DNA of 64,000 bases, taken from positions 50,896-114,895 of the forward strand of contig NZ_LITT01000006.1 in assembly GCF_001636845.1 (NCBI RefSeq), in the 5' to 3' direction. A program made the position numbers and the translations under genes. Under the pieces are notes generated by a model. It was not told the DNA's origin. It did not search any database and saw only the letters and a program-made list of their open reading frames with translations. Source of the stretch: Clostridium ljungdahlii. Its GTDB lineage: Bacteria; Bacillota; Clostridia; Clostridiales; Clostridiaceae. Below, one piece after another: positions 1-10,099 of this stretch (position 1 is the first letter of the stretch; every line of letters starts with the position of its first letter).

Positions 1-2
1 TA

Positions 3-1043
3 TCTAACTACTGGGAAGATGTAAGACCTATATATAGTCAGTTTGAGTCAGGACTTAAGTCAAGTACTGCAGAAATATACAAGTATGAGATACCAGGAGG
101 CCAATATTCAAACTTAAAACCTCAGGTTGAAAGTTTTGGGTTGGGAGATCGTTTTGAAGATGTAAAGGAAATGTATAAGAGAGTTAATAAAATGCTTGGA
201 AATATAATTAAAGTAACTCCTTCTTCAAAAATGGTAGGAGACCTGGCTATATTTATGATACAAAATGATTTAGACGAAAAGAATATTTATGAAAAAGGTA
301 AGAATCTAACTTTTCCAGATTCTACGATTTCTTTCTTCAAGGGAATGATGGGCCAGCCTATGGGAGGATTCCCAGAAGAACTTCAAAAAATAGTTCTAAA
401 GGGAGAGGAACCTTTAAAGGGAAGACCAGGAGAATTTTTGCCACCAGAAGATTTTGGCAAGATAGAAGAACATTTAACTAAAAAATACAAGAGAAAATTT
501 GAAAATAAAGAGCTTTTGAGTTATGCTATGTATCCTGATGTATTTGAAAATTACCTTAAATTCATAGATGAATATGGTGATCTCAGCAGAATGGAAAGTG
601 AAACATTCTTCTATGGACTTGCAGAAGGAGAACTTTGTGAAGTTGAGATAGGAGAAGGAAAGAGTTTATTTGTACAATTGCTAGAGATTACAAAAGTTGA
701 CGACGAAGGATACAGATTCTTAGTGTTTGAGGTTAACGGTATTAAGAGAGACATAAGGATAAAAGATAATTTGGTTTTCTCGGGATCAGGAATAAAAGAA
801 AACTCATGTGTTATGGCAGATGAAGATAATGAGAAGGAAATAGGATCAAGTATACCTGGAAACATTGTTAAAGTACTTGTAAAACCAGGAGACAAAGTAG
901 AAGAAGGTCAGAGTTTAATTGTAATAGAAGCTATGAAAATGGAAACAAATGTTTCAGCTGCTGAAGCAGGAGTGATTGATGGGGTATTTGTAAAAGAAGG
1001 CCAGAGAGTTAAAACTGGAGAACTTTTAATTAGATTAAAGTAG
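3..1043 (+). CDS. pyc: pyruvate carboxylase, C-terminal part (5' truncated by window edge)
   Basis: The reading frame is open from the first bases of the window, so only the last ~346 codons are present. The first part matches the end of the carboxyltransferase domain and the conserved carboxylase region. The last ~75 residues are a biotinyl carrier domain with the EAMKMET motif; the biotinylated lysine codon is at 936-938. Pyruvate carboxylase makes oxaloacetate from pyruvate, bicarbonate and ATP and is the main anaplerotic enzyme in such clostridia. A strong terminator follows directly. The paired carboxyltransferase and biotinyl domains could also fit an oxaloacetate decarboxylase alpha chain, but the residue pattern before the carrier domain is that of pyruvate carboxylase. 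Confidence 0.9.
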   Translation, partial: SNYWEDVRPIYSQFESGLKSSTAEIYKYEIPGGQYSNLKPQVESFGLGDRFEDVKEMYKRVNKMLGNIIKVTPSSKMVGDLAIFMIQNDLDEKNIYEKGKNLTFPDSTISFFKGMMGQPMGGFPEELQKIVLKGEEPLKGRPGEFLPPEDFGKIEEHLTKKYKRKFENKELLSYAMYPDVFENYLKFIDEYGDLSRMESETFFYGLAEGELCEVEIGEGKSLFVQLLEITKVDDEGYRFLVFEVNGIKRDIRIKDNLVFSGSGIKENSCVMADEDNEKEIGSSIPGNIVKVLVKPGDKVEEGQSLIVIEAMKMETNVSAAEAGVIDGVFVKEGQRVKTGELLIRLK

Positions 1044-1059
1044 GATAAATATTATTAAA

Positions 1060-1095
1060 GGTACTATTAGGGTTTCTAATAGTACCTTGTTTTTT
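1060..1095 (+). terminator. Rho-independent terminator of pyc
   Basis: Perfect 11-bp stem (GGTACTATTAG with CTAATAGTACC) around a 5-nt loop, followed by TTGTTTTTT. It starts 17 bp after the pyc stop. Confidence 0.9.
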
Positions 1096-1194
1096 AATAC
1101 TCTAATAGCTTAACTTCACTAACTTAACCAGTTATGTTAGAATATATTAATAATGACAATTTAGCGGTGTAATTTATAGGAAAGAGGTAGGAAG

Positions 1195-2007
1195 ATGAAT
1201 AAAAATATTGGATTTATCGGATGTGGAAACATGGCTCAAGCTATAATTGGCGGAATAGTAAAGTCAGGATTAATTGACAGTAAAAATATAATGGCAAGTA
1301 ATAGATCTTGTGAAAAACTTAAATCTGCTGAAGAGAAATATGGAATTTTAACAGCTAAAAGCAATGATGAAGTGGCTAGATTTTCAGATTTGCTTTTTTT
1401 GAGTGTAAAACCAAACGTATACAAAAAAATTATAGAAGAAATAAAAGACGAAATAAAAAAAGATGTAGTTATCGTCACTATAGCTGCAGGTGTAGACATT
1501 AAATCTGTAGAAGAATGGTTCGAAAAGAAATTGCCTATAATAAGAACTATGCCAAACACCTCTGCTCAAGTAGGGGAGAGTATGACTGCAGTATGTGTTA
1601 ATGATGTAGTTAAAGAAGAAGATTTAAATTTTACACTGGATATTTTTAAAAGCTTAGGAAAAGCGGAAATAGTAGATGAAAAACTTATGGATGCAGTTGT
1701 AGGTGTAAGTGGATCTTCAGGTGCTTATGTATACATGTTTATAGAAGCATTGGCAGATGGTGCAGTTTTAAGTGGAATGACAAGAAAAATGGCCTATGAA
1801 TTTGCAGCACAGTCAGTTTTAGGCGCAGCAAAAATGGTACTTGAGACAGGACAGCATCCGGGAATACTCAAAGATAATGTATGTTCTCCAGCAGGCACAA
1901 CTATAGATGCAGTTTATTCACTTGAAAAGAATAACTTTAGAGGAACGGTTATTGAAGCTGTGAAAAAATGTACAGAAAAATCAATTGAAATGTCAAAGCG
2001 TATTTGA
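1195..2007 (+). CDS. proC: pyrroline-5-carboxylate reductase
   Basis: 270 residues, the usual length of ProC. It opens with the Rossmann fingerprint GFIGCGNMA for NAD(P)H binding. It also has the family segment IIRTMPNTSAQVGES (~residues 115-130), and a C-terminal half containing GSSGAYVYMFIEALADGAV and SPAGTTIDAV, which forms the dimer and proline site. It reduces 1-pyrroline-5-carboxylate to proline in the cytoplasm. GAAAGAGG lies about 10 bases before the ATG. The next gene starts 27 bp downstream on the same strand, so the two may be co-transcribed. Confidence 0.93.
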   Translation: MNKNIGFIGCGNMAQAIIGGIVKSGLIDSKNIMASNRSCEKLKSAEEKYGILTAKSNDEVARFSDLLFLSVKPNVYKKIIEEIKDEIKKDVVIVTIAAGVDIKSVEEWFEKKLPIIRTMPNTSAQVGESMTAVCVNDVVKEEDLNFTLDIFKSLGKAEIVDEKLMDAVVGVSGSSGAYVYMFIEALADGAVLSGMTRKMAYEFAAQSVLGAAKMVLETGQHPGILKDNVCSPAGTTIDAVYSLEKNNFRGTVIEAVKKCTEKSIEMSKRI

Positions 2008-2034
2008 TGTTATAGTAAGAAAGGTGCAGAGCAT

Positions 2035-2889
2035 ATGGAAGATATAGGATTAGTTTTAGAAGGCGGAGGTATGAGAGGATTATACACTGCTGGAGTATTA
2101 GACTTTTTTATGGAGAAGAATTTATATTTCCCTTATGTTATAGGAGTATCCATGGGGGCTTGTAATGCATGTTCCTATCTTTCAAGACAAAAGGGAAGAA
2201 ACAAAAGGATAAACATAAACTATGTGAATGATTCCAGATATTTGAGCTGCAGAAACCTGATATTTAAAAGGGGACTTTTTGGAGTAGATTTTATATTTGA
2301 TGAACTACCAAATAAACTAGAGGTATTTGATAAAAAATCTTTCTATAATGCAAATGAAAAATTTATAATAACAACTACAGACTGCGATAGAGGTGAACCT
2401 GTATATTTTGATAAAAATCAATGTTTAGATGAAGAAATATTTAATGTGATAAGAGCTTCCAGCAGCTTGCCTTTTATGGCTTCTATAGTAAAGTTTAGGG
2501 GGCTAAATTTATTAGATGGAGGAATTTCAGATCCCATACCTATAAAAAAATCTATAAAAGATGGGAATAATAAAAATGTAATTATTTTAACCAGAAATAA
2601 GGATTATGTAAAAAAGCCTTTTAGGATGAAATTCTTGGCTAACAAAATATACTATAATTATAAAGGGTTAGTGAATGCAATGATAGACAGACATAAAAAA
2701 TACAACAATACTTTGAGCTATATAGAACAACTTGAAAGAGAAGGAAGGGTATTTGTGATAAGACCTAAAGAGCAGCTTAAAGTTAGGAGAATAGAAAAAG
2801 ATAAAAATAAACTCACTGAACTATATAATCAAGGGTATAAAGAAGCTTCACAGTGTTATGATAAATTAGAGAAATGGATTGTGGGGTAA
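2035..2889 (+). CDS. patatin-like phospholipase family protein
   Basis: 284 residues with the complete patatin signature. The glycine-rich oxyanion motif LEGGGMRG is near residue 9, the nucleophile elbow GVSMG near residue 38, and the catalytic aspartate in LDGGISDP near residue 163. These give a Ser-Asp dyad acyl hydrolase. It resembles the YjjU-type bacterial branch, which is cytoplasmic or membrane-associated; no signal peptide or membrane segment is seen. It follows proC closely and precedes a peptidase gene by 22 bp, suggesting a proC-lipase-peptidase transcript. The natural substrate is not known for this branch. Confidence 0.9.
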   Translation: MEDIGLVLEGGGMRGLYTAGVLDFFMEKNLYFPYVIGVSMGACNACSYLSRQKGRNKRININYVNDSRYLSCRNLIFKRGLFGVDFIFDELPNKLEVFDKKSFYNANEKFIITTTDCDRGEPVYFDKNQCLDEEIFNVIRASSSLPFMASIVKFRGLNLLDGGISDPIPIKKSIKDGNNKNVIILTRNKDYVKKPFRMKFLANKIYYNYKGLVNAMIDRHKKYNNTLSYIEQLEREGRVFVIRPKEQLKVRRIEKDKNKLTELYNQGYKEASQCYDKLEKWIVG

Positions 2890-2911
2890 ATAATAGGAAG
2901 GGAGAATTGGT

Positions 2912-5833
2912 ATGGATTTAGGAAAAACATACAATGGCTTTAGATTACTAGAGAAGGAAAAATTAGATGAGATAAATTCTGAGGGAATGCTTTTTGAACA
3001 TGAAAAAAGTGGTGCTAGATTATTTTTCCTAAAGAACGAAGATGACAACAAAGTATTCTCAATAAGCTTTAGGACGCCACCGGATGACAGCAGAGGTGTT
3101 CCACATATACTTGAACATTCTGTATTGTGTGGTTCAAGAAAATTTCCTGTAAAAGAACCTTTTGTAGAACTAGTGAAAGGATCTCTCAATACTTTTTTAA
3201 ATGCGATGACATTTCCAGATAAAACGATGTATCCTGTGGCTAGTGTCAATGACAAGGATTTTGTAAATCTTATGGACGTATATTTAGATGCAGTTTTCTA
3301 TCCTAATATATACAAATATCCAGAAATCATGATGCAGGAAGGGTGGCATTATGAGCTTGACAGCAAAGACCAAGACTTAACTTATAAAGGTGTAGTATAC
3401 AATGAAATGAAAGGTGCTTTTTCATCTCCAGAGTCTATACTTCTTAGAAAAATGATGGAATCTCTCTATCCAGATACTCAATATGGAGTAGAATCTGGCG
3501 GAGACCCGGATGTGATACCGGAACTAACCCAACAGCAGTTTGTAGAATTTCATAATAAGTATTATCATCCATCAAATAGTTATATATATTTGTACGGTAA
3601 CATGGACATTATGGAAAAACTGAAATTTTTAGATGAAGAGTATTTAAGCAACTTTACTAGAAAAAATGTAGATTCTACTATATTAAATCAGACTTCTTTT
3701 AGTAGTGAGAGACAGATGACAATTAAATATCCTATTTCAAGTAATGAAAGGGAAGAAGATAAAACATTTTTAAGTATGAATTATTCAGTTGGGAAAGCTG
3801 TGGACAGTGAGTTGTATCTGGCCTTTGACATACTGGAGCATTTACTTTTAGAAACTCCATCTTCACCTTTAAAAAAGGCACTAATCGATGCGAATATAGG
3901 AAAGGATGTATTTGGAGTATTTGAACCAAGTATGCTTCAACCTATGCTTGGAGTAGTATGTAAAAATTCTAATGAAAGTGAAAAAGATAAATTTAAGGAG
4001 GTAGTTGAAGCCACTTTAAAGGACATGGTTAACAAGGGTATCGATAAAAAGCTTGTAGAAGCTTCTTTGAATATAAAGGAATTCCAGCTTAGAGAAGCAG
4101 ATTATAGGGGATATCCTAAGGGATTAATATATGGAATGAAGTCCATGGACAGTTGGTTGTATGGTGAAAAGCCATGGATTCACCTAAATTATGAAAAGGT
4201 ATTGGATAAGATAAAATCTGAATTAGACAATAATTATTTTGAAAAACTTATAGATAAATATATTTTAAAAAACAACCATAGGTCTATGGTAATAGTTAAA
4301 CCTGAAAAGGGTCTTGAAGAAAAGAAGGAAAAAGCACTAAAGGAAAAGCTAGGTAATTTTAAAAAAGAACTTTCAGACAGTGAATTAGAAAAGATAATAC
4401 AAGATACTCAAAAATTGAAAAAGAGACAGGAAAGTGGGGATAGCAAGGAAGACTTGATGAAAATACCGCTTTTGTCCATATCAGATATAGATCCAAAGGC
4501 AAAGAGGTTGAAGCTTGAGGAAAAGGAAGAGGATAAAGTAAAAGTACTATTTTATCCAACGTTTACTAATGGAATTTATTATTTAAACCTTTATTTTGAT
4601 AGTAATGCAGTAAAAGAAGAACTTATTCCATATGTATCACTTTTAAGTGCAGTACTTGGAAAAGTCAGCACTGAAAATTGTTATTATGAAGAGTTGGCCA
4701 AAGAAATAAATATATATACAGGTGGAATAGGTTATTCTGCTCAATCCTTTGGAGAAAATGGAAATAGCCACAAATTTTATCCTAAGTTTGTAGTACGATC
4801 AAAGGTTCTTGTGGATAATTTACCAAAATTAATTTCAATATTGAATGATATAATAAATCATACAAAATTTGAAGAAAAGAAGAGATTGAGAGAAATAATT
4901 CAGGAAACTAAATCTAGAATAGAGATGGCCATTTTTGAAAGAGGCCATGTAGTAGCTGCAAATCATGTTTCATCTTATTTTTCGCCTATAAGTAAATATG
5001 AAGATATGCTCAGTGGTTTAGAGTTTTATAAATTTATATCAGATTTAGAAAAGAATTTTGATAGTAAGTCAGAGGAAATAAGCAAAAAATTAGAGGAAGT
5101 TTCAAATAATATATTTAATAAAAATAACCTGACTGTAAATATAACTTGTGATGAAAAAGATTATGGTAATTTTAAAAGTGCTTCTAAGGATTTATTCCAT
5201 GAATTAAAAGATAATGAGATATGTAAAGTAGAGTATAATTTTGATTTGAAGCCTAAAAATGAAGGACTTATGACTTCATCTAAAGTCCAATATGTAGCTA
5301 AGGCCTATAACTATATAGATCTTGGATATTCTTATAGTGGAAGCCTGCAGGTATTAAGATCCATAGCTAATTATGAATATTTATGGAATCAGGTAAGAGT
5401 TCAAGGAGGAGCTTATGGAAGCTTTGCATCTTTTCAGAGAAATGGAAATATGTTTTTTACATCCTATAGAGATCCGAACTTGAAACATACCGTTGAGGTA
5501 TATGATAATGCAAGTAAGTTCTTTGCAAACTTTAAGGCAGACAGCAGACAGATGACTAAATATATAATAGGTACCATATCAGATTTGGATTTTCCACTGT
5601 CACCTTCTATGAAGGGAGAACGTGCTGCTGAAAACTATATAAGACACATAAGTTATGATGATCTACAAAAGGAAAGAGAAGAAATACTAAGTACTAAGCC
5701 TGAGGATATAGCAGGATTTGCAGAACTTATTTCCAGTGTAATGAATAAAAATAATGTATGTGTACTTGGAAATGAACAAAAAATAAAAGAAAATAAAGAT
5801 ATTTTTAATAATATGGTTAGTTTGTTTGAATAG
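2912..5833 (+). CDS. M16C family zinc metallopeptidase (PreP/insulinase-like)
   Basis: 973 residues, typical of single-chain M16C peptidases. The inverted zinc motif HxxEH appears as HILEH near residue 69, and the third zinc ligand is probably the Glu of VVYNEMKGAF about 75 residues later. A second, catalytically inactive M16 half fills the C-terminus, including RVQGGAYGSFA. These enzymes form a clam-like chamber that degrades short unfolded peptides. No secretion signal is visible, so a cytoplasmic peptide-clearing role is inferred. GGGAG precedes the ATG. The gene is followed by a 260-bp palindromic element. Confidence 0.9.
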   Translation: MDLGKTYNGFRLLEKEKLDEINSEGMLFEHEKSGARLFFLKNEDDNKVFSISFRTPPDDSRGVPHILEHSVLCGSRKFPVKEPFVELVKGSLNTFLNAMTFPDKTMYPVASVNDKDFVNLMDVYLDAVFYPNIYKYPEIMMQEGWHYELDSKDQDLTYKGVVYNEMKGAFSSPESILLRKMMESLYPDTQYGVESGGDPDVIPELTQQQFVEFHNKYYHPSNSYIYLYGNMDIMEKLKFLDEEYLSNFTRKNVDSTILNQTSFSSERQMTIKYPISSNEREEDKTFLSMNYSVGKAVDSELYLAFDILEHLLLETPSSPLKKALIDANIGKDVFGVFEPSMLQPMLGVVCKNSNESEKDKFKEVVEATLKDMVNKGIDKKLVEASLNIKEFQLREADYRGYPKGLIYGMKSMDSWLYGEKPWIHLNYEKVLDKIKSELDNNYFEKLIDKYILKNNHRSMVIVKPEKGLEEKKEKALKEKLGNFKKELSDSELEKIIQDTQKLKKRQESGDSKEDLMKIPLLSISDIDPKAKRLKLEEKEEDKVKVLFYPTFTNGIYYLNLYFDSNAVKEELIPYVSLLSAVLGKVSTENCYYEELAKEINIYTGGIGYSAQSFGENGNSHKFYPKFVVRSKVLVDNLPKLISILNDIINHTKFEEKKRLREIIQETKSRIEMAIFERGHVVAANHVSSYFSPISKYEDMLSGLEFYKFISDLEKNFDSKSEEISKKLEEVSNNIFNKNNLTVNITCDEKDYGNFKSASKDLFHELKDNEICKVEYNFDLKPKNEGLMTSSKVQYVAKAYNYIDLGYSYSGSLQVLRSIANYEYLWNQVRVQGGAYGSFASFQRNGNMFFTSYRDPNLKHTVEVYDNASKFFANFKADSRQMTKYIIGTISDLDFPLSPSMKGERAAENYIRHISYDDLQKEREEILSTKPEDIAGFAELISSVMNKNNVCVLGNEQKIKENKDIFNNMVSLFE

Positions 5834-5844
5834 TTAAATTCATT

Positions 5845-6105
5845 GTAGAGTTTCTAAATTAAAAATAAACTTATACTCCGAACATTTTGATAAGCCACAA
5901 GTACGATTAAATATTTTAATAAGTTTAAGCAGAAAGTTTACAAAAACCTAAGGACTTTTGCAAACTCGTACCTCAGACAATTCAAAAATCCTAAGTTTTT
6001 TTCGTAAATTTTCCACTGAGGCTTATATATAAAATATTTAAATGTACTTGTTTATTATAAAATATTTCTACGCATAAGTTTATTTTTTAGTTATAAAACT
6101 CTACA
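5845..6105. repeat. long palindromic intergenic element, family A copy 1
   Basis: An almost complete inverted repeat of about 260 bp. The outer arm starts GTAGAGTTTCTAAATT and continues AAAAATAAACTTATA; its partner at 6074-6105 mirrors it. The arms remain complementary inward to an apex at 5951-5995, whose unpaired core is AACTCGTACCTCAGACA. The element fills the space between two convergent genes. A second copy with the same apex core lies at 18069-18319 in the opposite orientation. Confidence 0.8.
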
Positions 6106-6149
6106 TATTTATTCACACTGTGGATAACTTTTAACTTTAAAGCATTTTA

Positions 6150-7940
6150 TTAAACTGCGCTATTTTCAGGTGTATTGTCATACTTTCCTGATTTCAAATC
6201 TATAACCCAGTGTCTGATACTTTCGTAAAGTATAACTATCAATATAGCCATAACGATTATAGATAATACTGTAAGTGTAGTTTTACCGTGTGGAATATAG
6301 TTGCCAGTTATATTTTCGATCGAAGCTGTTAAAGTTGCCACACTTATAAATGCCATAGGTATTACAGTGATAGGCATGTATTTCTTTTTGCCCATTCTTA
6401 TAAGTACTGAAGTACCTATTGCAAAAGCTATAGCTGCTAAGCTTTGGTTTGCTACACCAAATAGAGGCCATATAGTGGATATATTACCTGTATATAATAG
6501 GTATCCCCAACATACAGACATAAGCAAACTGAAGAATATTATGTTAAACCAAGAATCTTTTTTTGCAAGAGGTTTGCAGAACTTACCGATTAAATCTTGA
6601 AGCAAGTATCTACCTATTCTAGTACCTGAGTCTATAGTCGTCAGTATAAATAATGCCTCAAACATTATACAGAAATGATACCAGTAAGACATCAACCCTT
6701 TTAAGCCAGGAATCTGATAAAATACGTAGGACATACCAACTGCAAGGGATACAGATCCGCCAGTTCTTCCTGCTAAATTTTCTCCTACTAGCTGCTGCAG
6801 CAAAGGAAGTTCTTTTGGAATCATGCCTAGTTTTGCAAATACAGCTGGTGTTGAATTTATAGCAAAGTAATCAGCAGTTGGAAGACAAGTTGCAGCAATT
6901 AATGCCATTAAAGCTATGAAGGATTCTAAAAGCATAGAACCAAAACCTATAGGAAGTATATCTTTTTCATTTGAAATAAGTTTAGGTGTAGTACCAGAAC
7001 CTATTAATGAATGGAAACCTGATAGAGCTCCACAGGCAATGGTTATAAATACGAATGGAAATACTTTACCTGAAACTATAGGGCCGCCGCCATTTACAAA
7101 TTTAGTGATAGCAGGCATCTGAAGTTCTGGCCTTACAAATATAATGCCTATTGCAAGCACTGCCATAACTCCAAGTTTCATATAAGTACTTAAATAATCT
7201 CTTGGCAGTAATAAAAGCCATACAGGAAGTACAGCTGCGCAAAAACCGTAAGCTGCCAGTATAAGTGACATTTGTTTTACATTGAAAGTAAGAAATGGTG
7301 CTAAAGCTGAATGCTGAACAGTTGGTCCTAAAATAACTCCAAGTAATATAAGTACCATACCAATAATTGTACCTTCAGCTATTTTACCCGGCCTTAAGAA
7401 TTTAAGGTAAATACCTATAAAAATTGCTACTGGGATAGTAAAACCAACTGTAAACGTTCCCCATGGACTGTTGTTAAGAGAATTTACTATTGGAAGTCCA
7501 AGACCTGCCATTGTTATTATGAGTATGAATATAACTGAAATTGATGTAATATAACCCATTCTTTCGCCTAAATTTTTTCTCGCAATTTCGGCAATTGATT
7601 GTCCATCTTGTCTAACTGAAGCAAATAAGATAACTATGTCGTGAACGGCACCGCCTAGTACACCACCTATTAAAATCCAAAGTGTACCTGGAAGATATCC
7701 AAATTGTGCTGCTAAAACTGGTCCTATAAGTGGCCCGGCGCCTGCAATTGCAGCAAAATGATGGCCAAGAAGTATCCATTTGTTAGTTGGTACATAATCA
7801 TGTCCATCTTCGAACTTTTTAGACGGAACTTCTCTTGTTTCATCTAATGCTAGAACTTTTGCTGCTACAAATGATCCGTATATTCTGTAGCCTGCGACTA
7901 ATACAAGAGCGCCTATAATTACTAGTACAATAGAATTCAT
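6150..7940 (-). CDS. cstA: CstA-family transporter (carbon starvation / pyruvate-peptide carrier), copy 1
   Basis: 596 residues of strongly hydrophobic sequence with many membrane spans. It includes family blocks such as HHFAAIAGAGPLIGPVLAAQFGY, FASVRQDGQSIAEIAR and HFCIMFEALFILTTIDSGTR. CstA and its relative BtsT import pyruvate and/or peptides across the cytoplasmic membrane. AAAGGAGG lies ahead of the ATG. The gene is a close paralogue of its upstream neighbour on the same strand, with its own promoter region carrying a direct repeat (8078-8108). A LytS/LytTR system next to the pair suggests control by extracellular pyruvate or a similar signal (inferred). Confidence 0.93.
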   Translation of the reverse strand: MNSIVLVIIGALVLVAGYRIYGSFVAAKVLALDETREVPSKKFEDGHDYVPTNKWILLGHHFAAIAGAGPLIGPVLAAQFGYLPGTLWILIGGVLGGAVHDIVILFASVRQDGQSIAEIARKNLGERMGYITSISVIFILIITMAGLGLPIVNSLNNSPWGTFTVGFTIPVAIFIGIYLKFLRPGKIAEGTIIGMVLILLGVILGPTVQHSALAPFLTFNVKQMSLILAAYGFCAAVLPVWLLLLPRDYLSTYMKLGVMAVLAIGIIFVRPELQMPAITKFVNGGGPIVSGKVFPFVFITIACGALSGFHSLIGSGTTPKLISNEKDILPIGFGSMLLESFIALMALIAATCLPTADYFAINSTPAVFAKLGMIPKELPLLQQLVGENLAGRTGGSVSLAVGMSYVFYQIPGLKGLMSYWYHFCIMFEALFILTTIDSGTRIGRYLLQDLIGKFCKPLAKKDSWFNIIFFSLLMSVCWGYLLYTGNISTIWPLFGVANQSLAAIAFAIGTSVLIRMGKKKYMPITVIPMAFISVATLTASIENITGNYIPHGKTTLTVLSIIVMAILIVILYESIRHWVIDLKSGKYDNTPENSAV

Positions 7941-8019
7941 ATAAAAACCTCCTTTTTATTTTTTTAATAATTATGAATAGTTCATTAATAATTAATTATA
8001 TGAATTTTATTACATGTTT

Positions 8020-8047
8020 ATAATAGTCTGAATTTATTGATTTTCAT
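8020..8047 (-). promoter_or_regulatory. probable promoter of cstA copy 1
   Basis: Reading on the minus strand, a TATTAT -10 box (8025-8020) lies 16 bp after a poor -35 (ATGAAA). The same block, GTATGAAAA...GACTATTAT, is conserved upstream of cstA copy 2 at 10100-10127. A weak -35 fits an activator-dependent promoter. Confidence 0.5.
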
Positions 8048-8077
8048 ACCTAAATATTCTAAAGTGCAAAAAAACGG

Positions 8078-8108
8078 ATGCGAATGGCCAAAAATAACAT
8101 GCGAATGG
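8078..8108 (-). promoter_or_regulatory. probable LytTR-type response regulator site (direct repeat)
   Basis: Two identical 10-bp motifs, CCATTCGCAT on the minus strand, at 8078-8087 and 8099-8108 with an 11-bp spacer. This is the architecture described for E. coli YpdB, which binds two GGCATTTCAT repeats with an 11-bp spacer. It lies about 30 bp upstream of the probable -35 of cstA copy 1. The likely binding protein is the LytTR regulator at 12017-12787. Confidence 0.6.
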
Positions 8109-8161
8109 TATTTATAATAAGTTGAATAGTATAATTGAATTTTATAGTGTGAAAAATTCAT

Positions 8162-8205
8162 AAAAAAATTCACAGTGTGAATATATTTTCATACACACTG
8201 TGAAT
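8162..8205 (-). terminator. terminator of cstA copy 2
   Basis: Perfect 12-bp inverted repeat, ATTCACAGTGTG (8168-8179) with CACACTGTGAAT (8194-8205), followed on the minus strand by a run of seven T (8168-8162). It lies just after the stop of the upstream cstA copy. Confidence 0.85.
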
Positions 8206-8225
8206 AAAACTTTTAAGGATAAACT

Positions 8226-10019
8226 TTATCCAACTACTTTTTCTTCTTGAGGTTTATCATAATCTCCGGATTTTAAATCTTTAATCCAGTGTCTTATGCT
8301 TTCATAAAGTATAATTATTACTATAGCTATGAGAATTATAGATAACACTGTAAGTGCAGTTTTATGATTTGGAATATAGTTTCCTGTTATATTTTCAACT
8401 GATGCAGTTAAAGTAGCTACACTTATAAATGCCATAGGTATTATTGTAATAGGTATATATTTTCTCTTGCCCATTCTTATAAGTACTGAAGTACCTATTG
8501 CAAAGGCTATAGCTGACAAACTTTGATTTGCCACACCAAATAGAGGCCATATTGTAGATATATTACCTGTATACAGTAAGTATCCCCAACAGAAAGACAT
8601 AAGCAAACTGAAGAATATTATGTTAAACCAGGAGTCCTGTTTTGAAAGAGGTTTATAGAATTTCCCAAATAAATCTTGAAATAAATATCTTCCTATTCTA
8701 GTACCTGAGTCTATAGTAGTAAGTATAAATAATGCTTCAAACATTATGCAGAAATGATACCAGTATGACATCAATCCTTTAAGCCCAGGAATTTTATAGA
8801 ATACGTAAGACATACCAACAGCTAATGATACTGAACCGCCAGTTCTTCCTACTAAGTTTTCTCCTACTAACTGCTGCAGCATAGGGAGTTCTTTTGGAAC
8901 CATACCTAGTTTTGCAAATAGAGCTGGTGTTGAATTTATAGCAAAGTAATCAGCAGTTGGAAGGCAAGTTGCTGCAATTAATGCCATTAAAGCTATGAAA
9001 GATTCTATAATCATTGATCCATAACCAACAGCTAAAATATCCTTTTCATTGGCAATAAGCTTAGGGGTTGTACCAGTACTTATCAATGAATGGAAACCTG
9101 ATAGAGCACCACAAGCTATAGTTATAAATATAAATGGAAATACTTTACCTGGAACTATAGGTCCTCCACCATTTACAAATTGAGTAAGAGCAGGCATTTG
9201 AAGTGTTGGTCTTACAAGTATAATACCTACTACAAGTGCGGCCATAACTCCAATTTTCATGTAAGTGCTTAGGTAACCTCTTGGAATAAGTAAGAGCCAT
9301 ACAGGAAGGACAGCTGCACAGAAACCGTATATAGAAAGTATAAGTGACATTTGTTTTACATTAAAAGTTAAATATGGAGCAAGTGCTGAACTTTGAATAG
9401 TTGGTCCTAAAATAACTCCTAATAATATAAGTGCCATACCAATTATGGTACCTTCACCTATTTTACCAGGTCTTATAAATTTAAGATAAATACCTATGAA
9501 TATTGAGACCGGAATAGTAAAACCTACGGTAAAAGTTCCCCATGGACTACTGGCAAGAGAGTTTACTATTGGAAGTCCAAGACCTGCCATAGTAATTATT
9601 AGTATAAAAATAACAGAAATTGCTGTAATATAACCCATTCTTTCGCCTAAATTTTTTCTCGCAATTTCGGCTATGGATTGACCGTCTTGTCTAACTGAAG
9701 CAAACAATATAACCATATCGTGAACTCCTCCAGCTAGTACACCACCTATTAAAATCCAAAGTGTACCTGGAAGATATCCAAATTGTGCTGCTAAAACTGG
9801 TCCTATAAGTGGTCCAGCACCGGCAATGGCTGCAAAGTGCTGCCCTAAAAGCATCCATTTGTTTGTAGGCAAATAGTCATGGCCATCCTCAAATTTTTTA
9901 GCAGGAACTTCTCTTGTTTCGTCTAGAACTAGGACTTTTGCAGCTAAAAATGATCCATAAAGTCTGTAGCCTATAACTAATACTAAAGCTCCTATAATTA
10001 CTAGTACTATAGAGTTCAT
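8226..10019 (-). CDS. cstA: CstA-family transporter, copy 2
   Basis: 597 residues, a full-length paralogue of the neighbouring gene. The two differ at scattered positions, for example HDMVILFASVRQDGQ here against HDIVILFASVRQDGQ. All the CstA landmark blocks are present, and no frameshift or truncation is seen. It is predicted to be an integral membrane carrier for pyruvate or peptides. AGGAGG precedes the ATG. Each copy has its own terminator or palindrome and its own upstream region, so they are probably separate transcription units made by tandem duplication. The divergent LytS kinase gene starts 316 bp upstream. Confidence 0.93.
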   Translation of the reverse strand: MNSIVLVIIGALVLVIGYRLYGSFLAAKVLVLDETREVPAKKFEDGHDYLPTNKWMLLGQHFAAIAGAGPLIGPVLAAQFGYLPGTLWILIGGVLAGGVHDMVILFASVRQDGQSIAEIARKNLGERMGYITAISVIFILIITMAGLGLPIVNSLASSPWGTFTVGFTIPVSIFIGIYLKFIRPGKIGEGTIIGMALILLGVILGPTIQSSALAPYLTFNVKQMSLILSIYGFCAAVLPVWLLLIPRGYLSTYMKIGVMAALVVGIILVRPTLQMPALTQFVNGGGPIVPGKVFPFIFITIACGALSGFHSLISTGTTPKLIANEKDILAVGYGSMIIESFIALMALIAATCLPTADYFAINSTPALFAKLGMVPKELPMLQQLVGENLVGRTGGSVSLAVGMSYVFYKIPGLKGLMSYWYHFCIMFEALFILTTIDSGTRIGRYLFQDLFGKFYKPLSKQDSWFNIIFFSLLMSFCWGYLLYTGNISTIWPLFGVANQSLSAIAFAIGTSVLIRMGKRKYIPITIIPMAFISVATLTASVENITGNYIPNHKTALTVLSIILIAIVIIILYESIRHWIKDLKSGDYDKPQEEKVVG

Positions 10020-10099
10020 ATAAGTACCTCCTTGTAAAATTTTTGATAAATTAAAAATGCTTGATTAATAAATAACAATGGTAACGTTATTACATATCG

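Noticed and set aside
6150..10019. Possibility that one cstA copy is a pseudogene or assembly duplication
   Set aside because: Both frames are intact and full length with many scattered differences, and the flanking regions have diverged.
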